Below are positions 16,130 through 25,178 of a stretch of 64,000 nt of DNA, piece by piece. Source of the stretch: Pelagerythrobacter aerophilus (GTDB lineage Bacteria > Pseudomonadota > Alphaproteobacteria > Sphingomonadales > Sphingomonadaceae); the NCBI RefSeq assembly GCF_003581645.1, contig NZ_QXFK01000018.1:1-64000 (forward strand), read 5' to 3'. The number at the start of each line of letters is the position of its first letter. The first letter of the stretch is position 1. Both the position numbers and the translations under genes were made by a program. Below the pieces are notes generated by a model. The model had not been told where the DNA came from. It worked only from the letters and a program-made list of their open reading frames with translations, and did not search any database.

Positions 16130-18395
16130 GCAGCGGAAGACCGAGCACGAAGGTAGAGCCCGCGCCCACGCGGCTTTCGCAGCGAACCCAGCCGCCATGC
16201 CGGGCGGCGACGGTATGAACCTGGGCGAGGCCCAGTCCGACGCCATTGCCCTGCCCCTTCCCCGGCGCCTGCCGAAACCGCTCGAACAGGACGGCGAGGT
16301 GATCCGGCGCAATGCCCGGTCCTTCGTCGGCGATGGTGCAGGTCACCATCGGATCGCCCTGCTCTTCGATCACGTCGATCGAGCAGCGCAGGCGCGCTCC
16401 GGGCGGACTGTGATAGACGGCGTTCTCGATCAGATTGACGACCGCCCGCGTCAGCAGCGAGCGTTCGCCCGCCACGAACAAAGTGGCATCTTCGCCGGTC
16501 AGTTCGACATTCAGGTCCTTGGCAGTGATGCGCGGCCATAGCTGGTCGAGCGCATCGACGAGCATGTCGGCCACGTTGACCGGCTCCGGCTGGTAAGGGA
16601 GCGATTCGGCCCGTGCGAGCTGCACGAAGCCTTCGGCCAGCGCGATCGTGCGCCGGGCATGACTCTCGATCCGTCCTACGATCTGCGGGTCGACCTGCTG
16701 CCCACCGATATCGGCGAGCAGGGCCAGGATCGAGGTCTGCGGCGAGCGCATGTCGTGCGAGAGGAATTCCAGCATATCTTCTCGCTGGCGCAGCGCTTCT
16801 GACAAGGTGGTGATGTCTGTCGTCCGCACCACCCAGCCGAGCAACTCACCGCTGGCGGACCAGCGCGGCGCCACGCGAATTTCGAAGGAGCGACCGCTGG
16901 CGGAGCGCGCACGATAGCGCCCCGGTTCTTCCGGCGCCGGCCAGGGCGGCAGGTCGCTTCCTTCGGGCTCGAGCCGCCCTTCGGCCGCAGGAACGGGCTG
17001 GAAGCGCGCATAAAGCGCAGGCAGATCGCGCTCGTCCGGTGCGAGCCCCAGTTCCTCCGCAAGTGCTTCGGCTTCGGCATTGGCGAGAACGATCGCACCG
17101 CTGCGATCGGCGATGAACACACCGTCGGGTAACTGGCGCAGGCTCTCGGTCACGAAGCGGCGCAGATTGCGGCTCTGCCCGATCGCATCATTGAGCAGCG
17201 CCATCTGCCGCGACACCGGATCGGGAGCGGACGGCAGCGGACCCGCAGGAGCGAGCACGTCCGGCTCCGCTCGGAAGCGCTCGAGCTCCTCGATCATGTA
17301 GCTGTTCGCGGCGGCCAGGCGCCGCCAACCCCACAAGGGATAGACCACCGCGAGAGCAGCCAGTCCGGGCACGGGTGTCAGCCACAGGCGGAACCCCAGC
17401 AGCGCCGCTGCCGCAGCCGCGAGCAGGAGGACTGCCAGCCCGGCGATCAGCGCGACGAGCGCCCAGGGCTGCAGCACGCGCAAGGCGGCCAGCAGCACCC
17501 AGAGCGGCACAAGCGCGAGAAGGACCCGGGACCAGAGGCTCGCCTCCGCAATCATCCTGTCCGACAGGAGGCCGTCGAGCAGGTGGGCCTGAACTTCGAT
17601 CCCCGGCAGAATGCCGCCGGGGTTACCCCCGCCTGTGGCATAGCGATCGCCGAGCCCCTCCGCCGTGGCGCCGACCAGCACGAGCCGATCGCGCAGCAGC
17701 TCGGCCGGCACTTCACCGCGCAGGACCGACGATGCGCCGATCGTCGGGAAGTGCCCGGCCGAGCCTGCGAACGGAATCAGGAGCGGTCGCTGGCCTTCTT
17801 CGGGCAGGTCGGCGGAAGGATCGGCCGCGCGCTGCATCAGCACCATCAGATGCGGCCAGCGGCCGCGCTCGTCCCCAGCGATCAGCTGCGTCCGCCTGAC
17901 CTTTCCGTCGCTGTCGGGGAGCAGATTGACATGTCCCATCCCGGCCGCCGCCTCGCGCACGGCGGGAACGGGCGGAATGATGTCGAACGGCGCGCCATTG
18001 GTGCCCGGCGCCCGCATCAGCAACGGAACGAAGACCGGCGCCGGACCGGCCATGGCACGCCCGAGGGCCATGTCTCCGGCCTTGGGATCGACGAGCAGAA
18101 CGTCGTAGGCGACGGCAACCGGATCGGCTTCGCCTAGCTTCCCCAGGAGCTCCGCCTGCACCTGTCGCGACCAGGGCCAGGCGCCCGTCTCACGCGTGCT
18201 GTGATCGTCGATCGCCACGATCAGGATACGCGGATCGGGATCGTGGCGATCGAACTGCAGGAGGACATCGTAGAGCAGCGCGTCGAGCCCCTGCGTTGTG
18301 CGGTCGTGAACCAGAAGCAGCGCCAGCGCCGAGGACAGCAGCGCGACCAGCCACCACTCGGCAGCCAGGCGCCGCTGCCCGGTTCGCCGGATCAT
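16074..18395 (-). CDS. CHASE2-PAS sensor histidine kinase
   Basis: A 773-aa inner-membrane kinase. A helix near residues 14-30 is followed by an extracytoplasmic CHASE2 domain (about 35-275; DALLYDVLLQFDRHDPDPRI, WPWSR, AYDVLL), then three helices (about 285-355). A PAS domain (about 415-540) follows, then HisKA with H547 (FLSHDMRSPQTSILALL) and HATPase_c (NLIENAVYHS, DEGPGI, GVGLGLAQVH). The start ATG 18395 overlaps the stop of the LysM/FecR gene by 4 bp, so the operon is regulator, LysM/FecR protein, kinase. It probably senses a cell-envelope signal with the LysM/FecR partner and phosphorylates the OmpR-type regulator (inferred). Confidence 0.9.
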   Translation of the reverse strand: MIRRTGQRRLAAEWWLVALLSSALALLLVHDRTTQGLDALLYDVLLQFDRHDPDPRILIVAIDDHSTRETGAWPWSRQVQAELLGKLGEADPVAVAYDVLLVDPKAGDMALGRAMAGPAPVFVPLLMRAPGTNGAPFDIIPPVPAVREAAAGMGHVNLLPDSDGKVRRTQLIAGDERGRWPHLMVLMQRAADPSADLPEEGQRPLLIPFAGSAGHFPTIGASSVLRGEVPAELLRDRLVLVGATAEGLGDRYATGGGNPGGILPGIEVQAHLLDGLLSDRMIAEASLWSRVLLALVPLWVLLAALRVLQPWALVALIAGLAVLLLAAAAAALLGFRLWLTPVPGLAALAVVYPLWGWRRLAAANSYMIEELERFRAEPDVLAPAGPLPSAPDPVSRQMALLNDAIGQSRNLRRFVTESLRQLPDGVFIADRSGAIVLANAEAEALAEELGLAPDERDLPALYARFQPVPAAEGRLEPEGSDLPPWPAPEEPGRYRARSASGRSFEIRVAPRWSASGELLGWVVRTTDITTLSEALRQREDMLEFLSHDMRSPQTSILALLADIGGQQVDPQIVGRIESHARRTIALAEGFVQLARAESLPYQPEPVNVADMLVDALDQLWPRITAKDLNVELTGEDATLFVAGERSLLTRAVVNLIENAVYHSPPGARLRCSIDVIEEQGDPMVTCTIADEGPGIAPDHLAVLFERFRQAPGKGQGNGVGLGLAQVHTVAARHGGWVRCESRVGAGSTFVLGLPLLSEPEEYPDEGEAPASSR

Positions 18396-19714
18396 TGGTC
18401 GGGGCTGATGGTCAGTCGCTCGGTCGGCGACCAGTTCTCATGCACTTCGCCGTCCACGAACTGCAGCGCCATGACCCGCCAGTAGTAGGTGCCCGGTGGA
18501 AGATCGGTCACCGCGAAGCTCTGCTCGGTCAGGCCAACTTCGTCCACGACCGGGTCGCTCCCATCTTCCTGACGCGAGAGTTGGAACCGGAACTGCCGCT
18601 CGCCGTCGCCCATCACCCTCCATCGAAAGAGATACTGGCGGTAGTCGCCCGTCCGAGTCTCCGTGGCGGTGCCCGAAATATCGTTCAGTCGCCGCTGAAA
18701 CCCGTAAGTCTCGTACATCCCTTCGAGGCCATGGCCGTCTATAGCGGCCACGCGCACGAACCAGGTTCCGTCCTCGATCGGCGGCAGGCGAACTTCGGTC
18801 GTTTGTACCGTGGTTTCGGTCGCGACGTCGAGGAAGCCCGCGTCCTGCGCGATCTGCACGTGGTAGGCCTTCGCCCCTGGGAGCGGCTCCAGTTCGAACG
18901 CGAGCTCACGTTGGTCCTGAGTCTCGCCTGGATTTGTGAGGCGCGGCGGTGGAAGCAGCGCGACCGGCGCGCTCAGCTCCGTGCCCGCTGCAACCGCGCC
19001 GAATCCGGCGGGAAGATCGCGGCTCACCTCTCCCGAGCTCGCCATCGTCACTTCACCCGAGAGCGTCTCGGTCGCTGCCTGCTTGCCGGCCGCATCATAG
19101 CGGATCCGAAATTCGGTCCCGCGCACGGCCGAGACGCTGATCGGCGTTGAAATACGAAACTCGTCGGCCTCGTTAAGTGGCGAGACGATCGCCTTCGCCC
19201 GTCCTTGTTCCACCGCAAAAAGACGCTCCACGGCTCCCGTCAGCGACAGCTTGCGCAAGCGCCGGACCGTGACCCTGCTCTGCGACGGCAGCGCCACCGC
19301 GGATTGGTCCGGAAGACCCATGGAGACGAAGGAATTCGCCGCGGTCGCCAGTTCGTCGCCCTCGTGCACCGCCATCCCTGGCGACACGGTGAGCAGGCGG
19401 CCGTCGCGGCGAAGCTGCACGGCTCCACGGAACGAGATGATGTGGGCCGTGACCGGCTCGTACCGCAACAGGTGCTTGGGAATGCGTATGGACCGCCCGA
19501 TCGCGATGCGCCGCGGATTGCCGATGCGGTTGAGCCGCTGGACGATGGCATAGTCCTCGATCCGCCGGAAGTGCTGCTGCGCGAGCTCGTAGAGGCTGTC
19601 GCCTTCGCGCATGGGGTACAGCACCACCTCCGCCCCCTCCGACTGCTGGGCGCCTGCCGAAACAGGCTGCAGCGTAGCCGCGAGCAGTGGCAGAAGAAGA
19701 AGTCGCCAGCGCAT
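18392..19714 (-). CDS. Exported LysM-FecR domain protein
   Basis: A 440-aa periplasmic protein. Residues 1-23 form a signal peptide (LLLLPLLAATLQPVSAGAQ). A LysM-like domain (about 32-82: VLYPMREGDSLYELAQQHF ... RRIAIGRSIRIP) probably binds peptidoglycan. A FecR domain (about 92-215: GAVQLRRDGRLLTVSPG, VRGTEFRIR) follows, and then two fibronectin/Ig-like repeats, each with a W-F/Y-W-R-V strand (DGTWFVRVAAIDGHG; PGTYYWRVMALQF). It lies 12 bp after the response-regulator gene and overlaps the CHASE2 kinase gene. Position and domains suggest it senses the cell wall and feeds the kinase. Unlike classical FecR it has no sigma-factor partner here. Confidence 0.85.
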   Translation of the reverse strand: MRWRLLLLPLLAATLQPVSAGAQQSEGAEVVLYPMREGDSLYELAQQHFRRIEDYAIVQRLNRIGNPRRIAIGRSIRIPKHLLRYEPVTAHIISFRGAVQLRRDGRLLTVSPGMAVHEGDELATAANSFVSMGLPDQSAVALPSQSRVTVRRLRKLSLTGAVERLFAVEQGRAKAIVSPLNEADEFRISTPISVSAVRGTEFRIRYDAAGKQAATETLSGEVTMASSGEVSRDLPAGFGAVAAGTELSAPVALLPPPRLTNPGETQDQRELAFELEPLPGAKAYHVQIAQDAGFLDVATETTVQTTEVRLPPIEDGTWFVRVAAIDGHGLEGMYETYGFQRRLNDISGTATETRTGDYRQYLFRWRVMGDGERQFRFQLSRQEDGSDPVVDEVGLTEQSFAVTDLPPGTYYWRVMALQFVDGEVHENWSPTERLTISPDQ

Positions 19715-19726
19715 GGTACCCCCAAG

Positions 19727-20413
19727 CTAACCCGTCGGTTCGAGCCGGTACCCATAGCCGTATAGTGGAACAATCCGAAAGCCGTGATCGGCCCGAAGCT
19801 TCAGTTTCGCCCGCACTTTCGAAACGTGCGTATCGACCGTGCGCGTCTGCACATCGGGATTTCCGCCCCAGACGGATTCGAAGATGTACGACCGCGACAG
19901 GCTGCGGTTGAGATTGCGGAAAAGCAGGAGTGCAAGCGAGAACTCCTTCATCGTGACCGGTATGACCTCGCCGGCAACGCTGACCTCCGCCGCCTGGACA
20001 TCGAAGCGATACAGGCCGAACTGCTCGAACCTGTCCTTCGGCGGCTCCGGATAGGCGCGGCGCACGACTGCATCGATCCGTGCGAGCAGAACGGCCGGTT
20101 GCACCGGCTTGGTCACGTAGTCGTCGACACCGGCGCGGAAAGCGGCGAGGACGTCTTCCTCCACGGAGCGGACTGTGATCATCACGATCGGCGGCGACGC
20201 CTCGATCGTATCGGTCACCCAGCGTGCGATCTCGAGCCCCGACATGTCCGGAACGTTCCAGTCGAGCAGCAGCATGTCGATTGTTTCGCTGCGGAGGAAC
20301 TTCATCAACTGCTTCCCGGTCTCAAAGGTGAAGCAGTGATGCCCGGCTGCGGACAGGGTCGTGTTCAACTGGTCCGCAACGGTGGGGTCGTCTTCGAGAA
20401 TCGCTATGCGCAT
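19727..20413 (-). CDS. OmpR/PhoB-family response regulator
   Basis: A 228-aa regulator. The receiver has E7-D9, phospho-acceptor D51 (LLLDWNVPDMSG), T80 and K102 (YVTKP). The C-terminal winged helix (about 130-226) contains VTMKEFSLALLLFRNLNRSLSR and RTVDTHVSKVRAKL. The start is taken at ATG 20413 (MRIAILEDD), the universal receiver start, rather than 36 nt upstream. It is the first gene of the operon with the LysM/FecR protein and CHASE2 kinase. A direct repeat upstream (20548-20562) could be its own binding site. Confidence 0.92.
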   Translation of the reverse strand: MRIAILEDDPTVADQLNTTLSAAGHHCFTFETGKQLMKFLRSETIDMLLLDWNVPDMSGLEIARWVTDTIEASPPIVMITVRSVEEDVLAAFRAGVDDYVTKPVQPAVLLARIDAVVRRAYPEPPKDRFEQFGLYRFDVQAAEVSVAGEVIPVTMKEFSLALLLFRNLNRSLSRSYIFESVWGGNPDVQTRTVDTHVSKVRAKLKLRADHGFRIVPLYGYGYRLEPTG

Positions 20414-20547
20414 CGATACATTCTGCCCCTGGAGGAAACGCTGAAACACGCGTCGGGTCGTCGCACGGAAGGTTCCGCATTCCCTTGCGTCAGTCCGCGC
20501 CCTCAGGACATCGTGACGGCCCGTATTCCAAGCGCCAAAGCGTCGAT

Positions 20548-20562
20548 TTTACATTCCTTTAC
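20548..20562 (-). promoter_or_regulatory. Direct-repeat operator-like site (GTAAA-N5-GTAAA)
   Basis: On the minus strand GTAAA occurs twice with a 5-bp gap (10-bp period), 135 bp upstream of the OmpR-type regulator. Tandem half-sites one helical turn apart are typical of this family, and this spacing equals the E. coli CpxR box. It also lies upstream of the divergent gene at 20698. Confidence 0.5.
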
Positions 20563-20697
20563 AGTTTGAAGACGGTCGCCCGACGCTTGTATCCTTTGCA
20601 GATTCGGTACTGCCGATCCACCGTCTTGCCCGAATTTCTTTGGGCTTGCGCGATCCCCGGGCCGCTGCTCTGAACTTGCGGTGGAGAGGGAGATCGT

Positions 20698-21369
20698 ATG
20701 GCAACGTGCAACCGCTGGCGCTTGGCCGCCGTGCTGGCATTGGCCGTCTTCACAGCGTCGAGGGCGCAGGCGCAGGAGCCCCCGTGCGGCTCTGGCGCGC
20801 AGTCTGCCGTATGCTTCGGGACGATCGAGGTGCCGGACGATCAGCGGGCGGCCTTCTCACTGGCGGCGAGGCAGGCCGTCGATGCGCTCCACTCCGGGGA
20901 GTTCGCCGAGGACCTAGAGGTTTTCATCGCGCGCCATGGAACGGACGGCGAGCATGCCGCGGCATGGGCGGCAGTGGACCCGGCCGCCACCATCGCAGCT
21001 TTGAAGGCCGGTATCCCCGGGCAAAGGGTCGCCACTTACGGGGGCTTGCGCGGCTGGTTTCTCAAAACCTTCTTCGGCAACGTGGCCTACGACGGATCGG
21101 CCGACGGTCCGATCCTGTTGAACAGGGCGGCATTGCCGCGTTCGGTGCCGTCGATCGCCAACACTTTCGCTCATGAAATCGCGCACCGCGCCGGCTTGCG
21201 TCACCCGCACAGCAGCGGCGATCTCGCGACCGCGCGATGCGAGCCGCCCTATGTTATCGGCACGCTTGTCGAGAAACACGCGGCTGGCCCGGACTGGCGG
21301 CCGGACAGCGATGACTGCCATCTGTTTCGCAGCCGACCGGCAGTGGCCATGACGGCGCAGGGACTGTAG
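20698..21369 (+). CDS. Secreted metzincin-motif protein
   Basis: A 223-aa exported protein of no family I can name. The signal peptide spans about residues 1-25 (RLAAVLALAVFTASRAQAQ). Residues 159-169 read HEIAHRAGLRH, the complete HExxHxxGxxH zinc-binding motif of metzincins, with E160 as the likely general base. Cysteines at 30 and 39 and two more in the C-terminal part could form disulfides. No clear Met-turn is visible after the motif. Start ATG 20698 follows GAGGGAG. It is divergent from the OmpR-type regulator and may be in its regulon (inferred). It could be a peptidase or a degenerate relative. Confidence 0.7.
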   Translation: MATCNRWRLAAVLALAVFTASRAQAQEPPCGSGAQSAVCFGTIEVPDDQRAAFSLAARQAVDALHSGEFAEDLEVFIARHGTDGEHAAAWAAVDPAATIAALKAGIPGQRVATYGGLRGWFLKTFFGNVAYDGSADGPILLNRAALPRSVPSIANTFAHEIAHRAGLRHPHSSGDLATARCEPPYVIGTLVEKHAAGPDWRPDSDDCHLFRSRPAVAMTAQGL

Positions 21370-21449
21370 AGCCACACGCACGAAGACGCGAGCCGAGGGA
21401 CCGGCGCGAGCCTCGTAGTGAGGCGGATTTGCGAGCGGGGGAGCGACAG

Positions 21450-22730
21450 TTGCAGCCAGAGGATCGTGCGCCGAGCGAACCGGACAGCGACCGCACGTCC
21501 CCTCCGCGCACGAACCGCTGGAAGCTGATCGGCCCCGGCCTCGTCGCTGCGGCCACCGGCGTCGGCGCGGGCGATCTGGTAGCAACGCTCGTCGCAGGTT
21601 CGCGGTTCGGCTACGCGCTGCTCTGGGCGGCCGTGCTCGGCTGCATCGTGAAGATCGCCCTGTCGGAAGGCGCGGCGCGCTATCATCTCTCAACCGAATC
21701 GACGATCTTCGAAGGCTGGCGCTCGCTGGGTGCATGGACGAGTTGGTACTTCGGCATCTACATTCTCGTCTGGGGCTTCATCTACGGCGCAACCGCGATG
21801 AGCGCGACAGCTCTGCCGCTCGCGGTCCTGTTCCCGGTCCTGCCCCTGCCCGCCTGGGCGATCGTCGCCGGCGTCGCCAGCTTCCTGTTCGTCGCGCTCA
21901 ATCGGTACGAGACCTTCGAACGGGTGATGAAGGTGCTCGTCGCCGTCATGTTCGTGGTCATCACCGGCCTCGCCGTCCTCGTTGCCCCGGGTCTGGGCGG
22001 CGTCCTTGGCGGCCTCGTTCCTTCGCTGCCGGAAGGATCGGTGTTCTACACGCTCGGCCTGATCGGGGGCGTCGGCGGGACGATCACCACCGCGGCCTAC
22101 GGGTACTGGGTGAACACCAAGGGATGGCGGGGGCCAGCGTGGATTCCGATGATGCGGCTCGACAACGGCGTCGCCTATGCGGTCACCGGGACATTCGTCG
22201 TCGCAATGCTGATCGTGGGCGCCGAGCTGCTGCACAGTGCGCAGATCGCCCTTGCGGCGGGTGACAGGGGCCTCCTCAACCTCAGCGACGTGCTCGAGGA
22301 GCGGTTTGGCCAGCCGGTGGCGATCGCTTTCCTCGTCGGGTTCGCCGCGACGGCGATGTCGTCGCTGTTCGGCGTCTGGCACGGTGTGAGCCTGCTGTTC
22401 TCCGACTTCGTCGAGCATATGCGCGGGCAGACCGAGCGGAGCGAACGACCCGAGCGCCAATGGCCATTCCGCGCCTATCTCGCCTGGCTCACCTTCCCGC
22501 CGATGCTGCTGCTGTTCTTCGACGAGCCGTTCCTGCTCGTCATCATCTACGGCGTGGTCGGGGCTTTCTTCATGCCGTTCCTGGCGGTCACGCTTCTGCT
22601 GCTGCTCAATTCGAAGCGTGTTCCGGCCGAAGATCGCAATGGCTGGCTGTCGAACGGCGTGCTCGCGGCGGCGGCGTTGCTGTTCCTCGTCCTGTGCGTG
22701 CAGCAGATCTGGTCGTTCCTCGCGGCGTAA
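21450..22730 (+). CDS. Nramp-family metal-ion transporter
   Basis: A 426-aa inner-membrane transporter with about 11 helices. The first helix, IGPGLVAAATGVGAGDLVATL, is in the position of the Nramp DPGN metal-binding motif, but that motif itself is not present; GVGAGD stands in its place. Helix 6 reads GGTITTAAYGYWVNTKGW instead of the MPH-containing motif of canonical Mn/Fe Nramps. Substrate specificity is therefore uncertain and may be unlike MntH. No ATG is available near the N-terminus; TTG 21450 is chosen because GGGGGAG lies 6 nt upstream. TTG 21429 is the alternative. Confidence 0.82.
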   Translation: MQPEDRAPSEPDSDRTSPPRTNRWKLIGPGLVAAATGVGAGDLVATLVAGSRFGYALLWAAVLGCIVKIALSEGAARYHLSTESTIFEGWRSLGAWTSWYFGIYILVWGFIYGATAMSATALPLAVLFPVLPLPAWAIVAGVASFLFVALNRYETFERVMKVLVAVMFVVITGLAVLVAPGLGGVLGGLVPSLPEGSVFYTLGLIGGVGGTITTAAYGYWVNTKGWRGPAWIPMMRLDNGVAYAVTGTFVVAMLIVGAELLHSAQIALAAGDRGLLNLSDVLEERFGQPVAIAFLVGFAATAMSSLFGVWHGVSLLFSDFVEHMRGQTERSERPERQWPFRAYLAWLTFPPMLLLFFDEPFLLVIIYGVVGAFFMPFLAVTLLLLLNSKRVPAEDRNGWLSNGVLAAAALLFLVLCVQQIWSFLAA

Positions 22731-22746
22731 GGGCGCGCGGGATGAC

Positions 22747-23376
22747 ATGGATAGTTTCGCGGGGCCGTTCGTTCGCTATCGTGTGACACCTCCTGTGACC
22801 GACTTCGACGAACTTGCCGCCTCCGCCCGGGCATGCCGCGCATGCGCCACCGTGCTGCCGGTGGAGCCGCGGCCAGTGTTCCAGATCTCGCCGACGGCGC
22901 GGTTGCTGATCGCGGGCCAGGCACCGGGAAGCAAAGTGCACGCATCGGGCGTCCCCTTCGCCGATGCTTCCGGCGACCGGCTTCGCGAATGGATGGGCGT
23001 CGCCGACGCCGAGTTCTACGACGCGCGCCGCATCGCGATCCTCCCGATCGGCTTCTGCTATCCGGGCCGCGCGAAGAGCGGCGACGCGCCGCCGCGTCCG
23101 GAATGCGCGCAGCTCTGGCGCGAGGACTTGCTGGCGCTGATGCCGCAGATCCGCCTGACTCTGCTGGTCGGCACTTACGCTCAGCGGGACGCACTGGGCC
23201 CGGGCAAGATGCGCGAGCGCGTGGGCCGGTTTCGTGATTTCCTGCCCGACTACTTCCCCCTTCCCCACCCGTCATGGCGCTCGCACATCTGGATGCGCGA
23301 CAATCCCTGGTTCGAAGCCGAAGTCCTGCCTGAGCTCCGCGCGCACGTGCGAGGCGCGCTGGAGGCCGAAACGTGA
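22747..23376 (+). CDS. Uracil-DNA glycosylase family protein
   Basis: A 209-aa protein of the UDG superfamily (COG1573-like). Four N-terminal cysteines or CxxC-like positions (ARACRACATVLP) recall family 4/5 Fe-S members. The conserved GQAPGSKVHASGVPFADASG loop is the active-site motif 1 region, and LPHPSWR is the HPS motif 2 involved in DNA binding. Start ATG 22747, 16 bp after the Nramp stop. It is coupled to the DUF488 gene by a GTGA overlap. Glycosylase activity and substrate are inferred. Confidence 0.8.
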   Translation: MDSFAGPFVRYRVTPPVTDFDELAASARACRACATVLPVEPRPVFQISPTARLLIAGQAPGSKVHASGVPFADASGDRLREWMGVADAEFYDARRIAILPIGFCYPGRAKSGDAPPRPECAQLWREDLLALMPQIRLTLLVGTYAQRDALGPGKMRERVGRFRDFLPDYFPLPHPSWRSHIWMRDNPWFEAEVLPELRAHVRGALEAET

Positions 23377-23918
23377 GTTCGCAAACCGACGCAAAGCCGG
23401 TCCATACGATCGGCCATTCGACGCGCACGTTGGAGGAATTCGTCGAGATCCTGCGCGCCGCCGACGTCCGCTGCGTGGTCGATGTGCGGAGCATCCCGCG
23501 GTCGCGGACCAATCCGCAATACAACCTCGACACCTTGCCCGAGGCGCTCGGCGAGTGGCAGATCCGGCATCGCTACATCGCGGAACTGGGCGGTCGGCGG
23601 TCGCGGCAGCGCGAGGTGGATCCGGAGGTCAACGCCTTCTGGCAGAACCAGAGCTTCCACAACTACGCCGACTATGCCCTGTCCGAGAGCTTTCACACCG
23701 GCCTGAGCGAACTCGAGGCACTTGCCGACGAGACACCGTGTGCCATCATGTGCTCCGAAGCCGTCTGGTGGCGCTGCCATCGCCGCATCATCTCGGACTA
23801 CCTGCTGTCGCGCGGGCGGACGGTGCTCCACCTGATGGGACAGGGGCGTATTGAACCGGCGCGAATGACCGATGGCGCGCGGGTCGTCGAGGAAGGCGTC
23901 GTTTATCCTGGCGAATGA
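23373..23918 (+). CDS. DUF488 family protein
   Basis: A 181-aa cytoplasmic protein of the DUF488 family. Typical motifs are HTIGHSTRTLEEFVEIL, the VVDVRSIPRSRTNPQYN segment, and a C-terminal CSEAVWWRCHRRIISDYL with paired cysteines and WWRCHR. Biochemical function is unknown. It starts at GTG 23373 overlapping the UDG stop, which suggests a shared nucleic-acid role. Its stop directly abuts that of bioA on the other strand (no gap). Confidence 0.85.
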   Translation: MSSQTDAKPVHTIGHSTRTLEEFVEILRAADVRCVVDVRSIPRSRTNPQYNLDTLPEALGEWQIRHRYIAELGGRRSRQREVDPEVNAFWQNQSFHNYADYALSESFHTGLSELEALADETPCAIMCSEAVWWRCHRRIISDYLLSRGRTVLHLMGQGRIEPARMTDGARVVEEGVVYPGE

Positions 23919-25178
23919 TCAGCCAGCGAGTTCGTGCAGCGCGCCGGCTATTCCCGCGTAGAGCGCCGCGAGGTCCGTCTCCTCGATGCAATAGGGCGGC
24001 ATGACATAGACGGTGTTGCCGAGCGGGCGAAGCAGCAGCCCGCCGTCACGGAAGCGGGCGAGCATCCGCGGTCCGACCGCCGAGAGATAGCCGGTGTCCC
24101 GCACCTCGACATCGAGTGCGGCGATCGTGCCGATGCGGCGCGCCCGCGCAACGCCGGGCAGCGATGCTGCTTCATCCAGATGTCGCGCCTGCCGGGCCGC
24201 AAGATCGTCGATGCGGCCACGAACGGGTTCCTCCCGCCAGATCGCGAGGTTGGCATTGGCCGCCGCACAGGCGATCGGGTTCGCGGTGTAACTCGACGAA
24301 TGGTAGAGCGCGCGCGAGCGGTCGGTGGAGTAATGGGCGTCGAAGATCGGCGGCGTCGCCATCGTCACGGCGAGCGGGATGGCGCCGCCCGTAAGGCCTT
24401 TCGACAGGCACAGGATATCCGGCACGACATCGGCCTGCTCGCACGCCAGCAGCGAACCGGTCCGGCCCCAGCCGGTCATGACTTCGTCCGCGATGAAGAG
24501 CACGCCGTGGCGGGCGCAGATCGCCCGCATCTCGGCGAGGACCCGCGGAGTATAGATCAGCATGCCCCCCGCGCCGAGGATCAGAGGCTCCACGATCAGC
24601 GCCGCGGGCGCTTCCTCGCGGCAAATGGCCTCGAGCCGGTCGAGCGTCGCCTGCTCGGCCCCATCGTGCGGGAACGGGATCTCGATCACGTCGAACAGCA
24701 GCGGCGCATAGGCGCGGTTGAACACGCCGCGCGCGCCGATCGACATCGCGCCGATCGTGTCGCCGTGGTAGCTGTGCTCCATCACCACGATCCGGTGGCG
24801 CGGCTCGCCTCGGTGAAGCCAGTAGCCCAGCGCCATCTTGAGCGCGACCTCGACGCTGGTCGAGCCGCTGTCCGAGAAGAACACGTGCGCCAGCGGATCC
24901 GGCATCAGATCGACGAGGCCGCGGGCCAGCGTCTCGGCCGGCTCATGCGTCCAGCCTGCGAAGATGACCTGGTCGAGCTTTGCGGCCTGCTCGGCAATCG
25001 CCTGCACGATCCGCGGATGGCCGTGGCCGTGTGTGGTGACCCACCACGAGGAAATACCGTCGATGATCCTCCGCCCGTCTTCGGTCCAGAGGATGGCGCC
25101 CTCGCCGCGTGTCACCAGCGGGACCGGCTCTTCCAGCCCATGCTGGGTGAACGGGTGCCAGACGGGGCTACGCGTCAT
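23919..25178 (-). CDS. bioA: Adenosylmethionine-8-amino-7-oxononanoate aminotransferase
   Basis: A 419-aa PLP enzyme of biotin synthesis. It converts 8-amino-7-oxononanoate to 7,8-diaminopelargonate using S-adenosylmethionine. Seen: WHPFTQH at the N-terminus, [15 protein letters not shown], the GWTHEPA substrate segment, [32 protein letters not shown] (PLP aspartate), and LSKGLTGG with the Schiff-base lysine. Full length. The start ATG 25178 overlaps the bioD end by 4 bp. Third gene of bioF-bioD-bioA. Confidence 0.96.
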   Translation of the reverse strand: MTRSPVWHPFTQHGLEEPVPLVTRGEGAILWTEDGRRIIDGISSWWVTTHGHGHPRIVQAIAEQAAKLDQVIFAGWTHEPAETLARGLVDLMPDPLAHVFFSDSGSTSVEVALKMALGYWLHRGEPRHRIVVMEHSYHGDTIGAMSIGARGVFNRAYAPLLFDVIEIPFPHDGAEQATLDRLEAICREEAPAALIVEPLILGAGGMLIYTPRVLAEMRAICARHGVLFIADEVMTGWGRTGSLLACEQADVVPDILCLSKGLTGGAIPLAVTMATPPIFDAHYSTDRSRALYHSSSYTANPIACAAANANLAIWREEPVRGRIDDLAARQARHLDEAASLPGVARARRIGTIAALDVEVRDTGYLSAVGPRMLARFRDGGLLLRPLGNTVYVMPPYCIEETDLAALYAGIAGALHELAG

